Positions 1 to 13,775 of a stretch of DNA of 64,000 nucleotides are shown here, piece after piece. Under the pieces are notes generated by a model. The model did not search any database. It worked only from the letters and a program-made list of their open reading frames with translations, and was not told the DNA's origin. The translations under genes were made by a program, and so were the position numbers. The stretch's first letter is position 1. The number at the start of each line of letters is the position of its first letter. The stretch is from Sordariomycetes sp. S80-01Y (lineage: Eukaryota; Ascomycota; Sordariomycetes). Where the stretch lies: assembly GCA_037042185.1 (NCBI GenBank), contig JAXQJY010000019.1, positions 248,001 through 312,000 on the forward strand, read 5' to 3'.

Positions 1-1
1 C

Positions 2-309
2 GACTATTGCTCTAGACTGTTTGCCCGCAAAGATACCCTCCGCAGGTAAGTTCGATCGTTCGGTCGCCGAGGGACTGCGTTGCTGATACTCTTCACAGGC
101 ACATGGAAGACGGCTGCTCCAAACGCTTTGAAGTCGGCATGCTCGAAGCTCCTGTTGGTGGATATGGTCTCGGAGCCGCGAAGGGCACTGAAGAAAGCAG
201 ATCAACCGACATTGGCCCCATGGGCACCCCGATGCCGCCTGCTATGACACTGACAATGAATCCATCATCCGCCATGAACATGGATAGGGGCCTGAACAAC
301 TGGCGATAA
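2..309 (+). CDS. 3' end of a C2HC/C2H2 zinc-finger protein (partial)
   Basis: The window opens inside a coding exon. Frame 2 (2-45) reads through a zinc-finger core with CSRLFARKDTLR, then a 53-nt intron (46-98; GTAAGT donor, GCTGAT branch-like site, TTCACAG acceptor), then 99-309 ending in TAA. The joined protein reads ...YCSRLFARKDTLRRHMEDGCSKRFEV..., a cysteine, a histidine and a closing cysteine spaced as in C2HC-type fingers of fungal transcription factors. After the finger comes a low-complexity tail rich in Met, Pro and Gly of about 60 residues. The bulk of the protein, including any other fingers, lies left of the window, so target and function cannot be inferred. A nuclear DNA-binding role is likely from the finger alone. 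Confidence 0.6.
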
Positions 310-2673
310 GCCAACGGCCTTGTGCCCAACACTTACGATTTAACGATCTCATCTACAATCTGCGAAATCTAATCGGCGTTCAGGAAACACATGGGAAAGA
401 TATCCAACTGATGAGCTACATTCGCTTCTGCCACGGAGGCCTATAAAGGAGTTGGTTTTATTTGGCGTTTGGGATTTATGGATTAGAAACGCTATGCTCC
501 GTCGCGTATCGAGCATGGACTCTGACACAGTTCTACACGAGACTGATGGTGGGGGACGCCGGTCACGCCGCTTGGCGATGAGAACTTAGAGCTGGATTAA
601 CATGTTGTACATATCTTGATGGATGCGCTCGGTGCAAACCAGTAGCATCATCTCATTTATGCAGGCAAACTTATTGAGAATGCATGCTAGAATCGTCCGG
701 GCATGCCACGACTGCGGGCAGAGTCACCCTTGGCCCTCAAACACGCCCACTGCTGAATACAAGCCATGACTACAGGATTCAAGGTTCGACATCCCGCCTT
801 CCTTAGCTTTAGAGTCAAAATCCGCTTGGAAATCCACTTGGCCGTGAAAGGCATTCAAAGCCGACGGAAGCGTTGGCTTGGGATCTCTTGGACAGGTGGA
901 TGTTATTGGGGGCGAAAACGTCGAGGAGCCGCTGTTGAGTCCCGCCGTCGGAGCTAGCCAACCCCCCCAGGTAACACTTGTTTCGAAAGAGGGTGCACCA
1001 GGCGGGACTCCACCCAAAGGCCAGTGTCCTCAGCGTCAGCTGTCTCTGCAAAAGCATGCTCGTGAAGCTGCTGTAGGTGAATGTCACTTCGGACGAGGCC
1101 TTGCCCGTTTCGGGAAGCTATCCGATCCGGCTCAAGATCCAAAACAGTTGTCCAAACGAGCTACGCAGTGCAGCACGCGCGCAGAGATTGAAGATTGCCA
1201 TCAAGAAATGTCATAGCAGCTTCAACCTGGGTACAGCGGAAGATTCGCCTACGTCTTTACTGTCGAGTCGAATTCAGCTACTTGCAAGATATTCCATTAG
1301 CCTCCCAAGCCAAGCGAACCCGCCAGGGTCCTGGATATGCAGAAGCAACATCAGACTGCAGCCGAGAGGGCTGTCACTTACCCAGTGCTGTGTCCTCGGC
1401 GCAAATAGCACACTGTCGTCAACATTATGACGCTTCGTTTATACCGGGCGATTGGACCGGGCAGCCGAGATCCACCATCTCGTAGCGCATGGCGGAGCCC
1501 CAGAGGGAAGGAGACTCACGATCTTCTCGTTGAAAGCATCACCTAGCCCGGCGTGACCAGAGTGCTTCTCTGCATCGTAGACATGATTCATTCGGGGTCC
1601 GGCAAGCTGCGGTGCCTGACTGTGACTGTCCCCAGCTCCAGCCCAAAGTCCAAAAAGTGCTCTTCATGACGAATTGGCTTCCAAGGTGCGCTGAACGTCC
1701 GCCGATGTTAATGACCCATCGTCTAAATATCCAGCAGATTGAATCAGGAAACAGCCGAAGTTCTCTGCTGCGGTTGAAGACACTGCAGACCGAATCAAGA
1801 TGGTTCCGTCGCTGGCGTCGTTGCATCGGACACACAGAGGACGGGCATCTGGATCCTTTCCACAACGTGAAAGGCTTCTGTTGGAACGAATGAGGACGCT
1901 TGCGCGCTGTTGCTTTAAATAGATTCAGCCACGGCGGACGGCTTGATGGCATCGGCTTCCGGTCCACGCCGCTGTGGTTCCCGGCGCCAATCCAACCCCC
2001 TGCAAGAGACTACACACACCGAGAAAGCTCGGTATTGAGCTCGCTTTGACAAGTAACGGATTTGGGCCGGGTTAAATGCTAGCGGGGTGGACGGCTCCGA
2101 CTCAGTGCAGGGGGCGCAGGGGCTCTAGAGGCGGGAAAAGGGCTACGTGCAGGCGCAACAAGCGACAGAACGAGGTGTGGACGATAAGCTTGGCGCAACA
2201 TCCTAAGATTGTCATGGCCAGGGTCATACAAACTTCTATCCATAACCATGCTTACCCGCAGACCCGACCTCGACCCGATCGACCTTCTTCGGGATTTGCC
2301 AAATTCAACGCATAGTTCTGGTAATAGTGCTAGTCGCTCAGACGAGGGGGGGGCCGTGAGACTCGTGCTATGCTAATCCTGATCCTGATTATGGCCTGTC
2401 CCGTTGTCCTTATGCCGGTTGGGATCTGCGGGACCCTCAAGGCAAGGAGAGATTGAGTCGGCCGCGCACCGTACAACCTTTGCCGACGTTGGATGTAGCG
2501 GACCACGACCACACTAAACTCTTACTACTACTAAGCAGTACTGTAGCTGACAAGGCCGCCACGGGGTGATGATTGAGGGCATCTCTGACTTGTGCATCTA
2601 GTTAGCCGACCACCACATGTACCAAATAACACCTCAGTAAGGCCGCATTCCTTGTACAACCTCGTTCTCATCA
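310..2673. other. Convergent intergenic region, no gene seen
   Basis: About 2.4 kb between the 3' ends of the zinc-finger gene (+) and PRP3 (-). Base composition resembles the flanking genes rather than the AT-rich block. Short open frames exist on both strands, but none has recognisable motifs, plausible splice partners or family similarity. I see no tRNA, 5S gene or transposon ends. Confidence 0.5.
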
Positions 2674-4192
2674 TCAGGCGAAGCTCTTCGCCATCTGCCA
2701 GAAACTGTCCATTTTGGCCCTGGCCAGCGCGTCTCGAGCCTCGGAATCCGTTTCGCAGACTTTGCTGCCCCATTTCCTGAAACCCCGGACCTTCTCCTCT
2801 CCCTCGAATATCAGCTTGCACTCGTTTAGTGACATATCCTTCAATTCCCCGTTCTCCTTCTCCGCAAGTAGCCAGTCGCGCACCACGCCACTCTTGTTAC
2901 TCTTGTCTCGCGACGGCGCGTTTTCTGTCCAGTCTATGCGATTGAGCATGAGTTTCTTGTACTTGTTGAGCGAATGTTCTCCCCCTTCTACAACAACCAG
3001 ATTGAACTTGGGGTGCATGATACACGTCCCTGTGAGGGCGAGTTGCTCGGCATTGACGCCGATTTTGTATCGGTGCTGCCCATTTGCTAGGCTGTTGATT
3101 TTGAAAACGGCCACGTGAATGCCCTTTTCTGCATCCATCTGCTGCTTGTTCGCCAGTTTCTCGTGTTGTTGCTCCTTGGTAAGCTTGCGCTCTACGTTTG
3201 CGTCGACGTGTTTCTGGTGTCGGTCGGCGATTTCGCGGTTGACTCGAGCTTCTACGGCGGTGGGATCTTTGACCGCGACTATAATTCAACGGTTAGTGTG
3301 CCGGAGGTGCGAAGGGAGTAGGGAGTAGCTTACCGTCTCCAAGAACACGCATTAAGTTGCCCTTCTTGACCTTAGGCGGCGGTGCCGGCACTAACCCCAG
3401 GCGAATCTTCGCTTGCTGTTCTTTCAACTCAGCCATTCGCCGCTGTCGTCGAATCTTCGCTTGCTCCTTTGATGTCAAGTACATTGCCTTCGGAGGCGGT
3501 GCTTGTCGGTCTTGCGGCGGTTCGACAGCAACAGGATGTTGGATATACTCCGTCACGATGCTGTCCGGCGTGCTTATCTTCAGCTTTGCGGGATCTTCAA
3601 TTTCGTCGTAATTACTCCCGTCCACAAGCCCTTCGTCCCACCACTCGATGTCTGGCGGTGCTTCCACCACAAAATTTTTCTCCACGTCCAAATCGTCGTC
3701 GATGCCCGCTTTCCTTGATTGCGCTGCGATGCGTTTCTTCATAGCCTCGAGGGCAGCTTGCCGTCGGAGAGCATTGGCCTGCTGGATGTATTTGCCTTTC
3801 TGGTTGAAAATAAGCTGGCGCGATTGTCGTCCTCGTCCGCCTGTCTCCTGCGCCGCGGTCTTCTCGTCAAAATAGGGGTTGCTTTCGGCATTGCCGCTAG
3901 GAGGGGCGGGGCTCGCGCTTTTCTGGTGCTTCTGGTTGCGACGTGAATCGTTTAGTGATCGAGAGGAAGTCTTTCCAGCCTCCTTGCTCTTTAAGGGGTC
4001 ATATGATCCCAAGTCTTGTAGCGCGGGGTGCAAGCCGACATTGAGACCTCCTTTGGCTTTGCTCGTGTCGATAGCGGCCGATACGCGTGCTCGGAGGGCA
4101 GCCAGTCGGTCGGCGGGTGACTCTGTCTTTTGGACGCGCGACGATGCGTCGTGCCGCGGTCCAAGGCCGCCCTGCTGGGAGCGGTCGCCCAT
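2674..4192 (-). CDS. PRP3: U4/U6 small nuclear ribonucleoprotein Prp3
   Basis: Two exons, 4192-3334 and 3278-2674, joined across a 55-nt intron (GTAAGC...TTATAG, phase 1), give 487 residues starting MGDRSQQGGLGP. Prp3 is a core protein of the U4/U6 di-snRNP and is needed to assemble the U4/U6.U5 tri-snRNP for nuclear pre-mRNA splicing. The middle of the protein carries the Prp3 region (NPYFD...LIFNQKGKYIQQANALRRQAALEAMKKRI, then IEWWDEGL and YIQHPVAVEPP), with the basic helix RRMAELKEQQAKIRLGL. The C-terminal DUF1115-like domain contains RIDWTENA, GVVRDWL and the ending FWQMAKSFA. Length and order match fungal Prp3. The gene is divergent from RPA190 with 441 bp between the start codons. Nothing looks broken. 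Confidence 0.95.
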
Positions 4193-4633
4193 TGCAACCG
4201 AGGTGAAATCTTGGTGCTCACACTTTGATAGTCTTCAATAACGTAGGACCAAGTAGGACTAAGAAGAAAGCACGTTGTCGCGTGCAGAGCGCAGTTGGAT
4301 GTCAGCCGAAGCTTCTTGGTCACATTGAGATGATGTCTGAGGCTTCCGAAAGGTTGACCAACTTGGAGAACCTGGCCCCACTTTGATGGTCTCACAGCCA
4401 CTAAGAGAATCACCAGCCATTTGCACCAGCCACGCCAGCCGCTGGCAAGAAATTCTGCCGATCGTCTCCGCCAAAAATTTGTGAACATCGCCGAGCGCTC
4501 CCCCACCAACTCGATCGCATCTACAATTCCACCTCCCATCGGCCTTCAATCCGCCTGGCGATGTCACTCTTGAGTTGTCTCTTATAATTGACTTCGATCG
4601 GCTGTCTCGCTCGACCAGAGCGTTGACTCAATC
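4193..4633. promoter_or_regulatory. Shared promoter of PRP3 and RPA190
   Basis: This 441-bp gap lies between two divergent start codons and must hold both promoters and both 5' leaders. I see no clear TATA box or other assignable site. Open frames here on the minus strand are not supported by motifs. Confidence 0.5.
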
Positions 4634-7600
4634 ATGAACATCGCCAACCCCATCTCCTCTGACGTCGACAGCGTCGAGTTCACGTTCTTGACGCCGAAGG
4701 AGATCAAAGCCATTTCTGTCAAGCGGATTGAAAACGACAGTACATTCGACAATCTCACAAACCCCGTTCCAGGTGGTCTGTACGATCCAGCTTTAGGGTC
4801 CTGGGGAGATTCACCGTAAGTAACCCCAGGGCATACTTAGACGAAGAGATACTGACTGCTACCTCAGATGCACAACATGCGGTCTCACTCAGATCAACTG
4901 TCCTGGACACCCCGGTCATATCCAGCTCCCCGTTCCCGTATACCACCCTGTCTTCCTCGATCAAATGTTCCGGCTGCTTAGGGGCTCTTGTGTCTATTGC
5001 AAGGGCTTCTTGCTACCCCAGAAGGAACTACATCGATACGTTTGCAAGCTTCGCTTATTGCAGCATAACCTTATTCAAGAAGCCCACCTTCTTGACTCGA
5101 TTGGCGAGAACGATCTTGGGTTGACTGCGGCTGAATTGGGCGTCGATGTGGATATTGAGGCAGAAGAGGAGGGTAACAGCTCCATTGACAACGTCACTCG
5201 CGCTCGTGAGGAATACGTACGGAAATGTCTCAAGGGTGCCATCAAGAGGAAGCGTGGCGAGATCGAAGGCAAGACCGAGGGCTCTACAGAGCTACGACGC
5301 GCAACGATCAAGGAGTACTTTTCAAGCCTCGCGAGCGCAAACAAATGTCACAATTGCGGTGGTGCCAAGGTGCCGTATCGGAAGGATCGGTTCGTCAAGA
5401 TCTTTGAGAAGGCCATAAGCGCAAAGAATCAGGCAAAGATGGCGCAGCTGGGCAAGAAGCGAACAGATGCGCTGACACGAGTCCAACAAACGCAATCAAA
5501 ACGGGCCCCGAACGGGTACTCGTCAGATGAAGGTGTCGCAGATGTTGATATGCCTGAAGCCGGAAAACCGTCTGACATCGCGGACACCGAGGGAGATGTG
5601 GCTATGGAGGATGTCGAGGTTCAGATGGACGGTCAACAGCGATACATCAGTCCAATGGAAGTTCAAGCCCGTCTGAACGAGCTTTTCGAGAAGGAGCAGG
5701 AATTGGTGTGGCTCTTGTACAACGCTCGGCCAGCTACGAAACGGTCGGCGAAGGTCACGCCGGATATGTTCTTCATCACCCACGTTCTCGTACCTCCCAA
5801 CAGATTCCGCCCGGAAGCGCGCACCGGAGACTCCCAAGTCACCGAGGCGCAGCAAAACAACCTCTACAAGAACATCCTCAGGGGATGCGGCAAGATTGCG
5901 AGGATACATAGCGACTTGGCCGCCGGCAACGGCAACATAAATCAGCTACATCAAGTTTGTGCCGAGCTGCAGGAGTTCGTCAACTCCCTCATCGATAAAG
6001 ACAAGAACCCAGTCCAGGGCGCTGCCGCCGCGCGCAACGAGGACGGCATCAAGCAGATGCTGGAGAAGAAGGAGGGTCTGTTCCGGAAGAACATGATGGG
6101 TAAGCGTGTCAATTACGCGGCTCGAAGTGTTATCTCCCCCGATCCCAACATTGAGACCAACGAGATCGGTGTGCCACCCGTCTTCGCAAAGAAACTGACA
6201 TATCCCGAGCCCGTTACGAGTCACAACTTCAAGGATATGCAACAAGCGGTCATCAATGGTGTCGATAAGTGGCCCGGTGCCTTCGCGATTGAGAACGAGA
6301 ACGGTCAAATCGTCAATTTGAGAAACAAGTCCGTCGACGATAGGATATCACTAGCTAACCAGCTACTGGCTCCCTCGAATGTTTTGGCCACGAAACACCG
6401 CAATAAGAAGGTCCATCGACATCTGACCAACGGAGATGTCGTTTTGATGAACCGACAGCCTACTCTCCACAAGCCCTCTATCATGGGTCACCGTGTTCGG
6501 GTGCTACCTGGTGAGAAGACCATTCGCATGCATTACGCAAATTGTAACACCTACAACGCCGACTTTGATGGTGACGAGATGAACATGCATTTTCCTCAAA
6601 ACGAGGTTGCAAGAGCAGAGGCTCTCCAGATTGCAGACACAGACCACCAATACCTGTCTGCAACCGCTGGAAAGCCCTTGCGTGGTCTGATTCAGGACCA
6701 CATTTCTGTCTCCGTAGCCTTGTGCAACCGGGATACATTCTTCGGCAAGGGCGACTACTACCAGTTAGTATACGCTGCGCTGCGACCAGAGAATGGCCAC
6801 ATTGTCGGTGAGCGCCTCGAGCTGGTACCACCTGCCATCATCAAACCTGTGCCAAGATGGACAGGTAAGCAGATTGTCACGACGATCTTGAAAAACATCC
6901 AACCGGAGAGGTGCGGTGGTCTCACAATGAAGGGCGAAAGTCAACTTCGACCGGAGCAATGGGGGTCGAAGAAGTCGGAGGAGGCCACAGTACTCATCCA
7001 AGATGGCGTCCTAGTACACGGTGTTCTTGATAAGGCTCAAATAGGGCCCAGCTCTGGTGGTCTCGTCCACTCTATCCATGAGATCTGGGGTCCAGCTATT
7101 GCGGGCAAGCTTCTCAGCAGCATGGGTCGGTTGCTCACCAGGTACCTTAACGTCCGAGCGTTCTCTTGCGGTATGGACGATTTGAAGCTCACACCTGAGG
7201 GCGAGTCGACGCGATTGAAAGAATTGAAGGCCGCCAACACTGTCGGTCTAGGCGTCGCCTCCCAGTATGTCTCCATCGACAACTGCAAATCGGATGTCGA
7301 TCCTTTACTGCTGGAGCGCATGGAAGAGGTCCTTAGAGATGAGAAGAAACAAGAGGGCTTGGATTTGATGATGAATGCTCAGACCAAGGATATTACCGAT
7401 GCGATCCAAAAAGCCTGTCTTCCCAACGGACTCGAGAAGCCCTTCCCCAAGAACCAGATGCAGGCCATGACTACATCCGGTGCCAAGGGTTCGCGCGTCA
7501 ACGCTTCGCTGATCTCATGCAACTTGGGCCAGCAGGTTCTAGAGGGTCGTCGCGTTCCTCTTATGGTCAGCGGAAAGTCTCTACCCTGTTTCAAGCCTTT

Positions 7601-9758
7601 CGAAACACACGCCAGAGCTGGTGGCTACATTGTGCAGCGCTTCTTGACGGGCTTGCGACCTCAAGAGTACTATTTCCATCACATGGCTGGTCGAGAAGGT
7701 CTCATCGATACAGCTGTCAAGACCTCGCGTTCCGGTTATCTGCAGCGCTGTGTTATCAAGGGAATGGAAGGCCTAACGGTAGCCTACGACACTTCAGTAC
7801 GCGATGCGGACGGTTCCATGGTTCAGTTCCTCTACGGCGAGGATGGCCAAGATTCGACGAAGCAGAAATACTTGACCGACTTCAAATTCGTCTTGCAGAA
7901 CAAGAACTCCGAGGCAGCGCAATTGAGGTACACTCAGGAGGTTGGTGAGCGCATCAGCGGAAACAAGAAAGACATCATCAAGTGGATGAACAAGGCGCTC
8001 AAGTATGCGGGCTCGTCAAAGGAGATCGACCCAATTATGAACCAACTCAACCCGGCCACCAACTCATTTGCGACGTCGGAGAAGTTCTACGCTGCGATGA
8101 CCAAGTTCGTAAAAGACAACGCGGATGGTATCATTGTGGACAAGGAGAACCCGGAGAAGAACAAGGGCATGGACCAAGGCGTAATCAGGAAGAAGGATGC
8201 TGAGGCGCTCTTCGCCATGAAGTACTTACAGTCGCTCGTCGAGCCTGGTGAAGCTGTTGGTATCATCGCTGGACAGTCTGTCGGAGAGCCTTCCACCCAG
8301 ATGACACTTAACACTTTCCACTTGGCTGGTCACTCCGCGAAGAACGTCACTCTTGGTATCCCCCGTCTTCGAGAAATCTTGATGACGGCGAGTAAGGATA
8401 TCTCGACGCCCGCTATGTCTCTGTACCCTAATGCAGAGCTTACGGAGCAAGATGCGGATGTATTTTCCAAGTCCATCAGTGTGCTGCCGATCAGCTATGT
8501 CTTGGACAAGTTGTCGGTACAAGAAAAGGTCGGCCGAGGCCAGGGGCATGCTGTCGCGAAGATGTACACGGTCAAGCTCGAGTTCTTCCCGAAGGAAGAG
8601 TACACCAAGACCTACGCTATTGGTGTGGGCGATGTCATGACCACCGTCGAGAAGAAGCTCCTGCGTAATCTGCTCACTTTGATTAAGAAGGAGCTCAAGA
8701 AACGTCAGGCCGACGCTCTGGCTGCTGCGGACCGTATCGGCGAGAAGTCTGGCGTCGTGGAGACAGCTACCAATGAAAACCGGGGTCAGCGAGCTGACGA
8801 CGACGACGACGATGACGACGATGGTGATGGCGACGCCACCAGCGCTAAGCAGCGTGTCAACCGCGGCCAGGACGCCTCGTACGGCGCCATGGACGATGAG
8901 GATGAGGCCATCCGACGAGCAAACGAGAGGGACACCGACGTCGACAGCGATCCGGAGGACGAGGGCTTGGGCGGCAGTCCAGCCCGTGCAGGACGCCATG
9001 TTGATGAGGAAGGTGACTCTGATGACGACTCTGACTACGGGGATGAGGTTGCAATGATCCGTGACGCCCGTGTCGATCGCGTTCTCAAGGATTACGAGTC
9101 TGTGCGCGCCTTTTCCTGCGACGAGCGAGATGGCAAGTGGTGCAAATTCACCCTCGAGTTTCCTGGCTCAACGCCCAAGCTTCTCATGCTCAACTTGGTC
9201 CAGGATGCGATCAAAAAGACCGTCATCCAACAACTTCCAGGCGTTGGCTCCTGCACTCTGGTAAAGGAGTTGATCAACGAGCAGGATGTTCAGGTCATTC
9301 ACACCGAAGGTGTCAACCTCAGAGCGATGCAGAAGTACAGCGACTACATCAACCCCAACAAGATCATGACCAACGACATCAGCGCTGTGCTACAGGTGTA
9401 CGGCGTTGAAGCAGCGCGCAACAACATCGTCGGTGAGCTGGCCGGGGTGTTCGGCTCTCACGGTATCAAGGTCGACAACCGTCACTTGAACTTGATTGCA
9501 GACTACATGACCCGTGGCGGAGGCTTCTCGCCGTTCAATCGCATGGGCCTTGCCGGCAACGTCAGCCCCTTCACCAAGATGTCCTTTGAGACGACGCTGG
9601 CTTTCCTGAAGGATGCTGTGCTGGATGGGGACTGGGATGATTTGACCACACCCAGTAGTAGGATAGTCATGGGACGCTTGGGCAAGGTTGGCACGGGAGG
9701 ATTTGATGTGTTGACCCAGTTGCCGCAGCAGGTTGACGAGACACAGGGCGTTCGGTAA
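4634..9758 (+). CDS. RPA190: DNA-directed RNA polymerase I largest subunit
   Basis: Exon 1 (4634-4815) and exon 2 (4868-9758), separated by a 52-nt intron (GTAAGT...CCTCAG, phase 2), encode 1690 residues. This is the catalytic largest subunit of RNA polymerase I, which transcribes rDNA in the nucleolus. The N-terminal clamp zinc site shows as CTTCGLTQINCPGHPGH (about residue 62), with further zinc-type pairs CVYC and CHNCGG. The metal-A aspartate loop YNADFDGDEMNMH sits near residue 623. The bridge-helix and trigger-loop segment AVGIIAGQSVGEPSTQMT lies near residue 1190, and LNTFHLAGHSA is the Pol I-type version. A long acidic insert with nine consecutive Asp (from about 1371) sits in the jaw region, as is usual for Pol I. 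The protein ends with the conserved clamp C-terminal segment around MGRLGKVGTGGFDVL. Confidence 0.97.
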
Positions 9759-10230
9759 CTGTACATCTCTGCTGTTTGATTTTTTAGTCTGGTTTGGAAT
9801 AGGTTCTACACAGGCGTCCTGTAGCGAATACAACTCATTGCAATCACCTCTTCAAATGTAATCCTTTCACGTGCAGTCCTATCATGATGCAACTGAGATA
9901 TGAGGCTGCAAATATGTCGGATAGCTTCAGCAGCCGTGGTGGACCTGGAGTTGCGGAACGATTTGCTTCTTAATTGGCTTGCGATGAAGTCAGGGTTGAT
10001 GTTGATGTCTTCCCTCGGTTCGGAGTTGAATGCCGAGAGCTTCCCCGCATGATCGAGATGGATCCTTGGGGATGCATAAGACCGTGTGGAAGCGACGACC
10101 CGAATCGACGTCTATCATCGTGAACATCTTCACGCGTTAGCAGCATCTACACTTGCACGTTGCGCACATTTCGACTTCCGTTTTTGTTGCTAGCCTTGAG
10201 CGACGACTCGCCGACTGGACAACTTTCATT
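9759..10230. other. RPA190 3' region and GST promoter
   Basis: 472 bp between two plus-strand genes. It should contain the RPA190 3' UTR and the promoter of the next gene. No specific element recognised. Confidence 0.45.
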
Positions 10231-10978
10231 ATGGCTCCTCCACGCATCACGCTGTATGTCGACACCGTGAGCCCCTTCGCCTACATCGCCTACCACGTCA
10301 TGCGTGTGAGTCAGCCAACCTGTGCCATATTATAGTCACAATGGCCTCTTGAGGCTGTAGCTGACGAGTTTACAGCATGACCCCGTCTTCAAGCAGTGCG
10401 AAATCACCTACGTCCCGATCCTCCTGGGTGGGCTCATGAACAAATGCGGCAACACGCCCCCGATCCAGATCAAAAACAAGGACAAGTGGATCAACATCGA
10501 GCGTCGCCGATGGGCCGACGTGCTCAACGTGCCCATGGCCAAGGAGATGCCGCCCAACTTCCCGCCTAGAACGTTGACTATCGGTAGGGCCCTCTGCGGG
10601 ATACTGTCCCTTGACAAGGGTAACCAGACTCGTCTGTTGCCGGTACTGGATGCACTGTGGGATGAGTTCTTTGTGAAGCATGCGGCGACTCATGAGCCGG
10701 AAGAGCTGAGGAGGGTCTTGTCTGGCGTGCTGGGCGGAGGAGAGGCAGACAAGGTCATCGCCGCCGGCAACAACGGCGAGGAGGGTGGTGGCAAGAGGAT
10801 GTTGATAAAGAACACGGATGGGGCTTTCGATGCAGGTGCTTTTGGTCTGCCATGGATGGTTTGCACGAGGAGCGACGGGCAACAGGAATCCTTCTGGGGT
10901 GTTGATCATATGGGCCAGGTGGCGTCCTTCTTAGGGTTGGAAAAGCCTGGAACGGGCGGCTGGAAGGCATTGCTGTAA
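10231..10978 (+). CDS. Kappa-class glutathione S-transferase / DsbA-family isomerase
   Basis: Exon 1 (10231-10305) and exon 2 (10376-10978), separated by a 70-nt intron (GTGAGT...TTACAG, phase 0), encode 225 residues. The start ATG is the first in frame. The protein begins MAPPRITLYVDTVSPFAYIAYHVM, the thioredoxin-fold strand plus the S-P-F-x-Y segment typical of the HCCA isomerase/GST-kappa branch of the DsbA superfamily. A helical insert follows, and FGLPWMV with FWGVDHMG near the C terminus match the cis-Pro loop and last strand of this family. The expected activity is glutathione-dependent conjugation or isomerisation, usually in mitochondria, peroxisomes or cytosol. I see no PTS1 tripeptide (it ends KALL). 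The substrate is unknown. Confidence 0.88.
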
Positions 10979-11465
10979 CTGATTTCGTTACTCTCGAGTG
11001 GTTTAGTTGTTCAGGTATATATATGCTTCTATTCATGCGTCTAGAATTAGAGCGTTACTCATGACAATGGTGCCGATGGCGATGTTTACATCGACAGAGC
11101 CATCACGACCGCGTTCGTACTCCACACCCGCGCATCCTAGTCACCCCGCGCCACGCTCAATAATGGACGCGTCTTTGTTGTGGTGGCATGCCATTCGGTG
11201 TCGGCTTGGTTTACGGCGTGTCACTTCTACTGTGTGGAGCGGATGTCACTCGCGATGTGCGAAATGTTTGAAAGATGGTCATCATGAGGCAGTGCCTCTG
11301 TTGCATTCGTGCAGCTCCCAATGCCGCAGTATAATGTACAACCCAAAAACTGTCTCATCGTAACGCCTTGATTACCCCCAAACCGTGTGAATCCATCGTG
11401 AAAGCAAATGTCATGATCGCCGTGCGATATCCTGCTCCAACTCCCATGTTCTCAAGCTGTGGAGC
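10979..11465. other. Convergent 3' region between GST and histone H3
   Basis: 487 bp between two converging 3' ends. Holds both 3' UTRs. No gene or RNA recognised. Confidence 0.5.

Positions 11466-13775
<2,310 letters not shown>

Noticed and set aside
1539-1967. 142-codon minus-strand open frame in the left intergenic region
   Set aside because: Rich in Arg, Ser and Trp without any motif; no support for splicing or a start context.
8226-8999. Long antisense open frame (257 codons) opposite RPA190
   Set aside because: It is a reading-frame shadow of the conserved polymerase coding sequence and repeats its acidic tract as Val/Ile runs.
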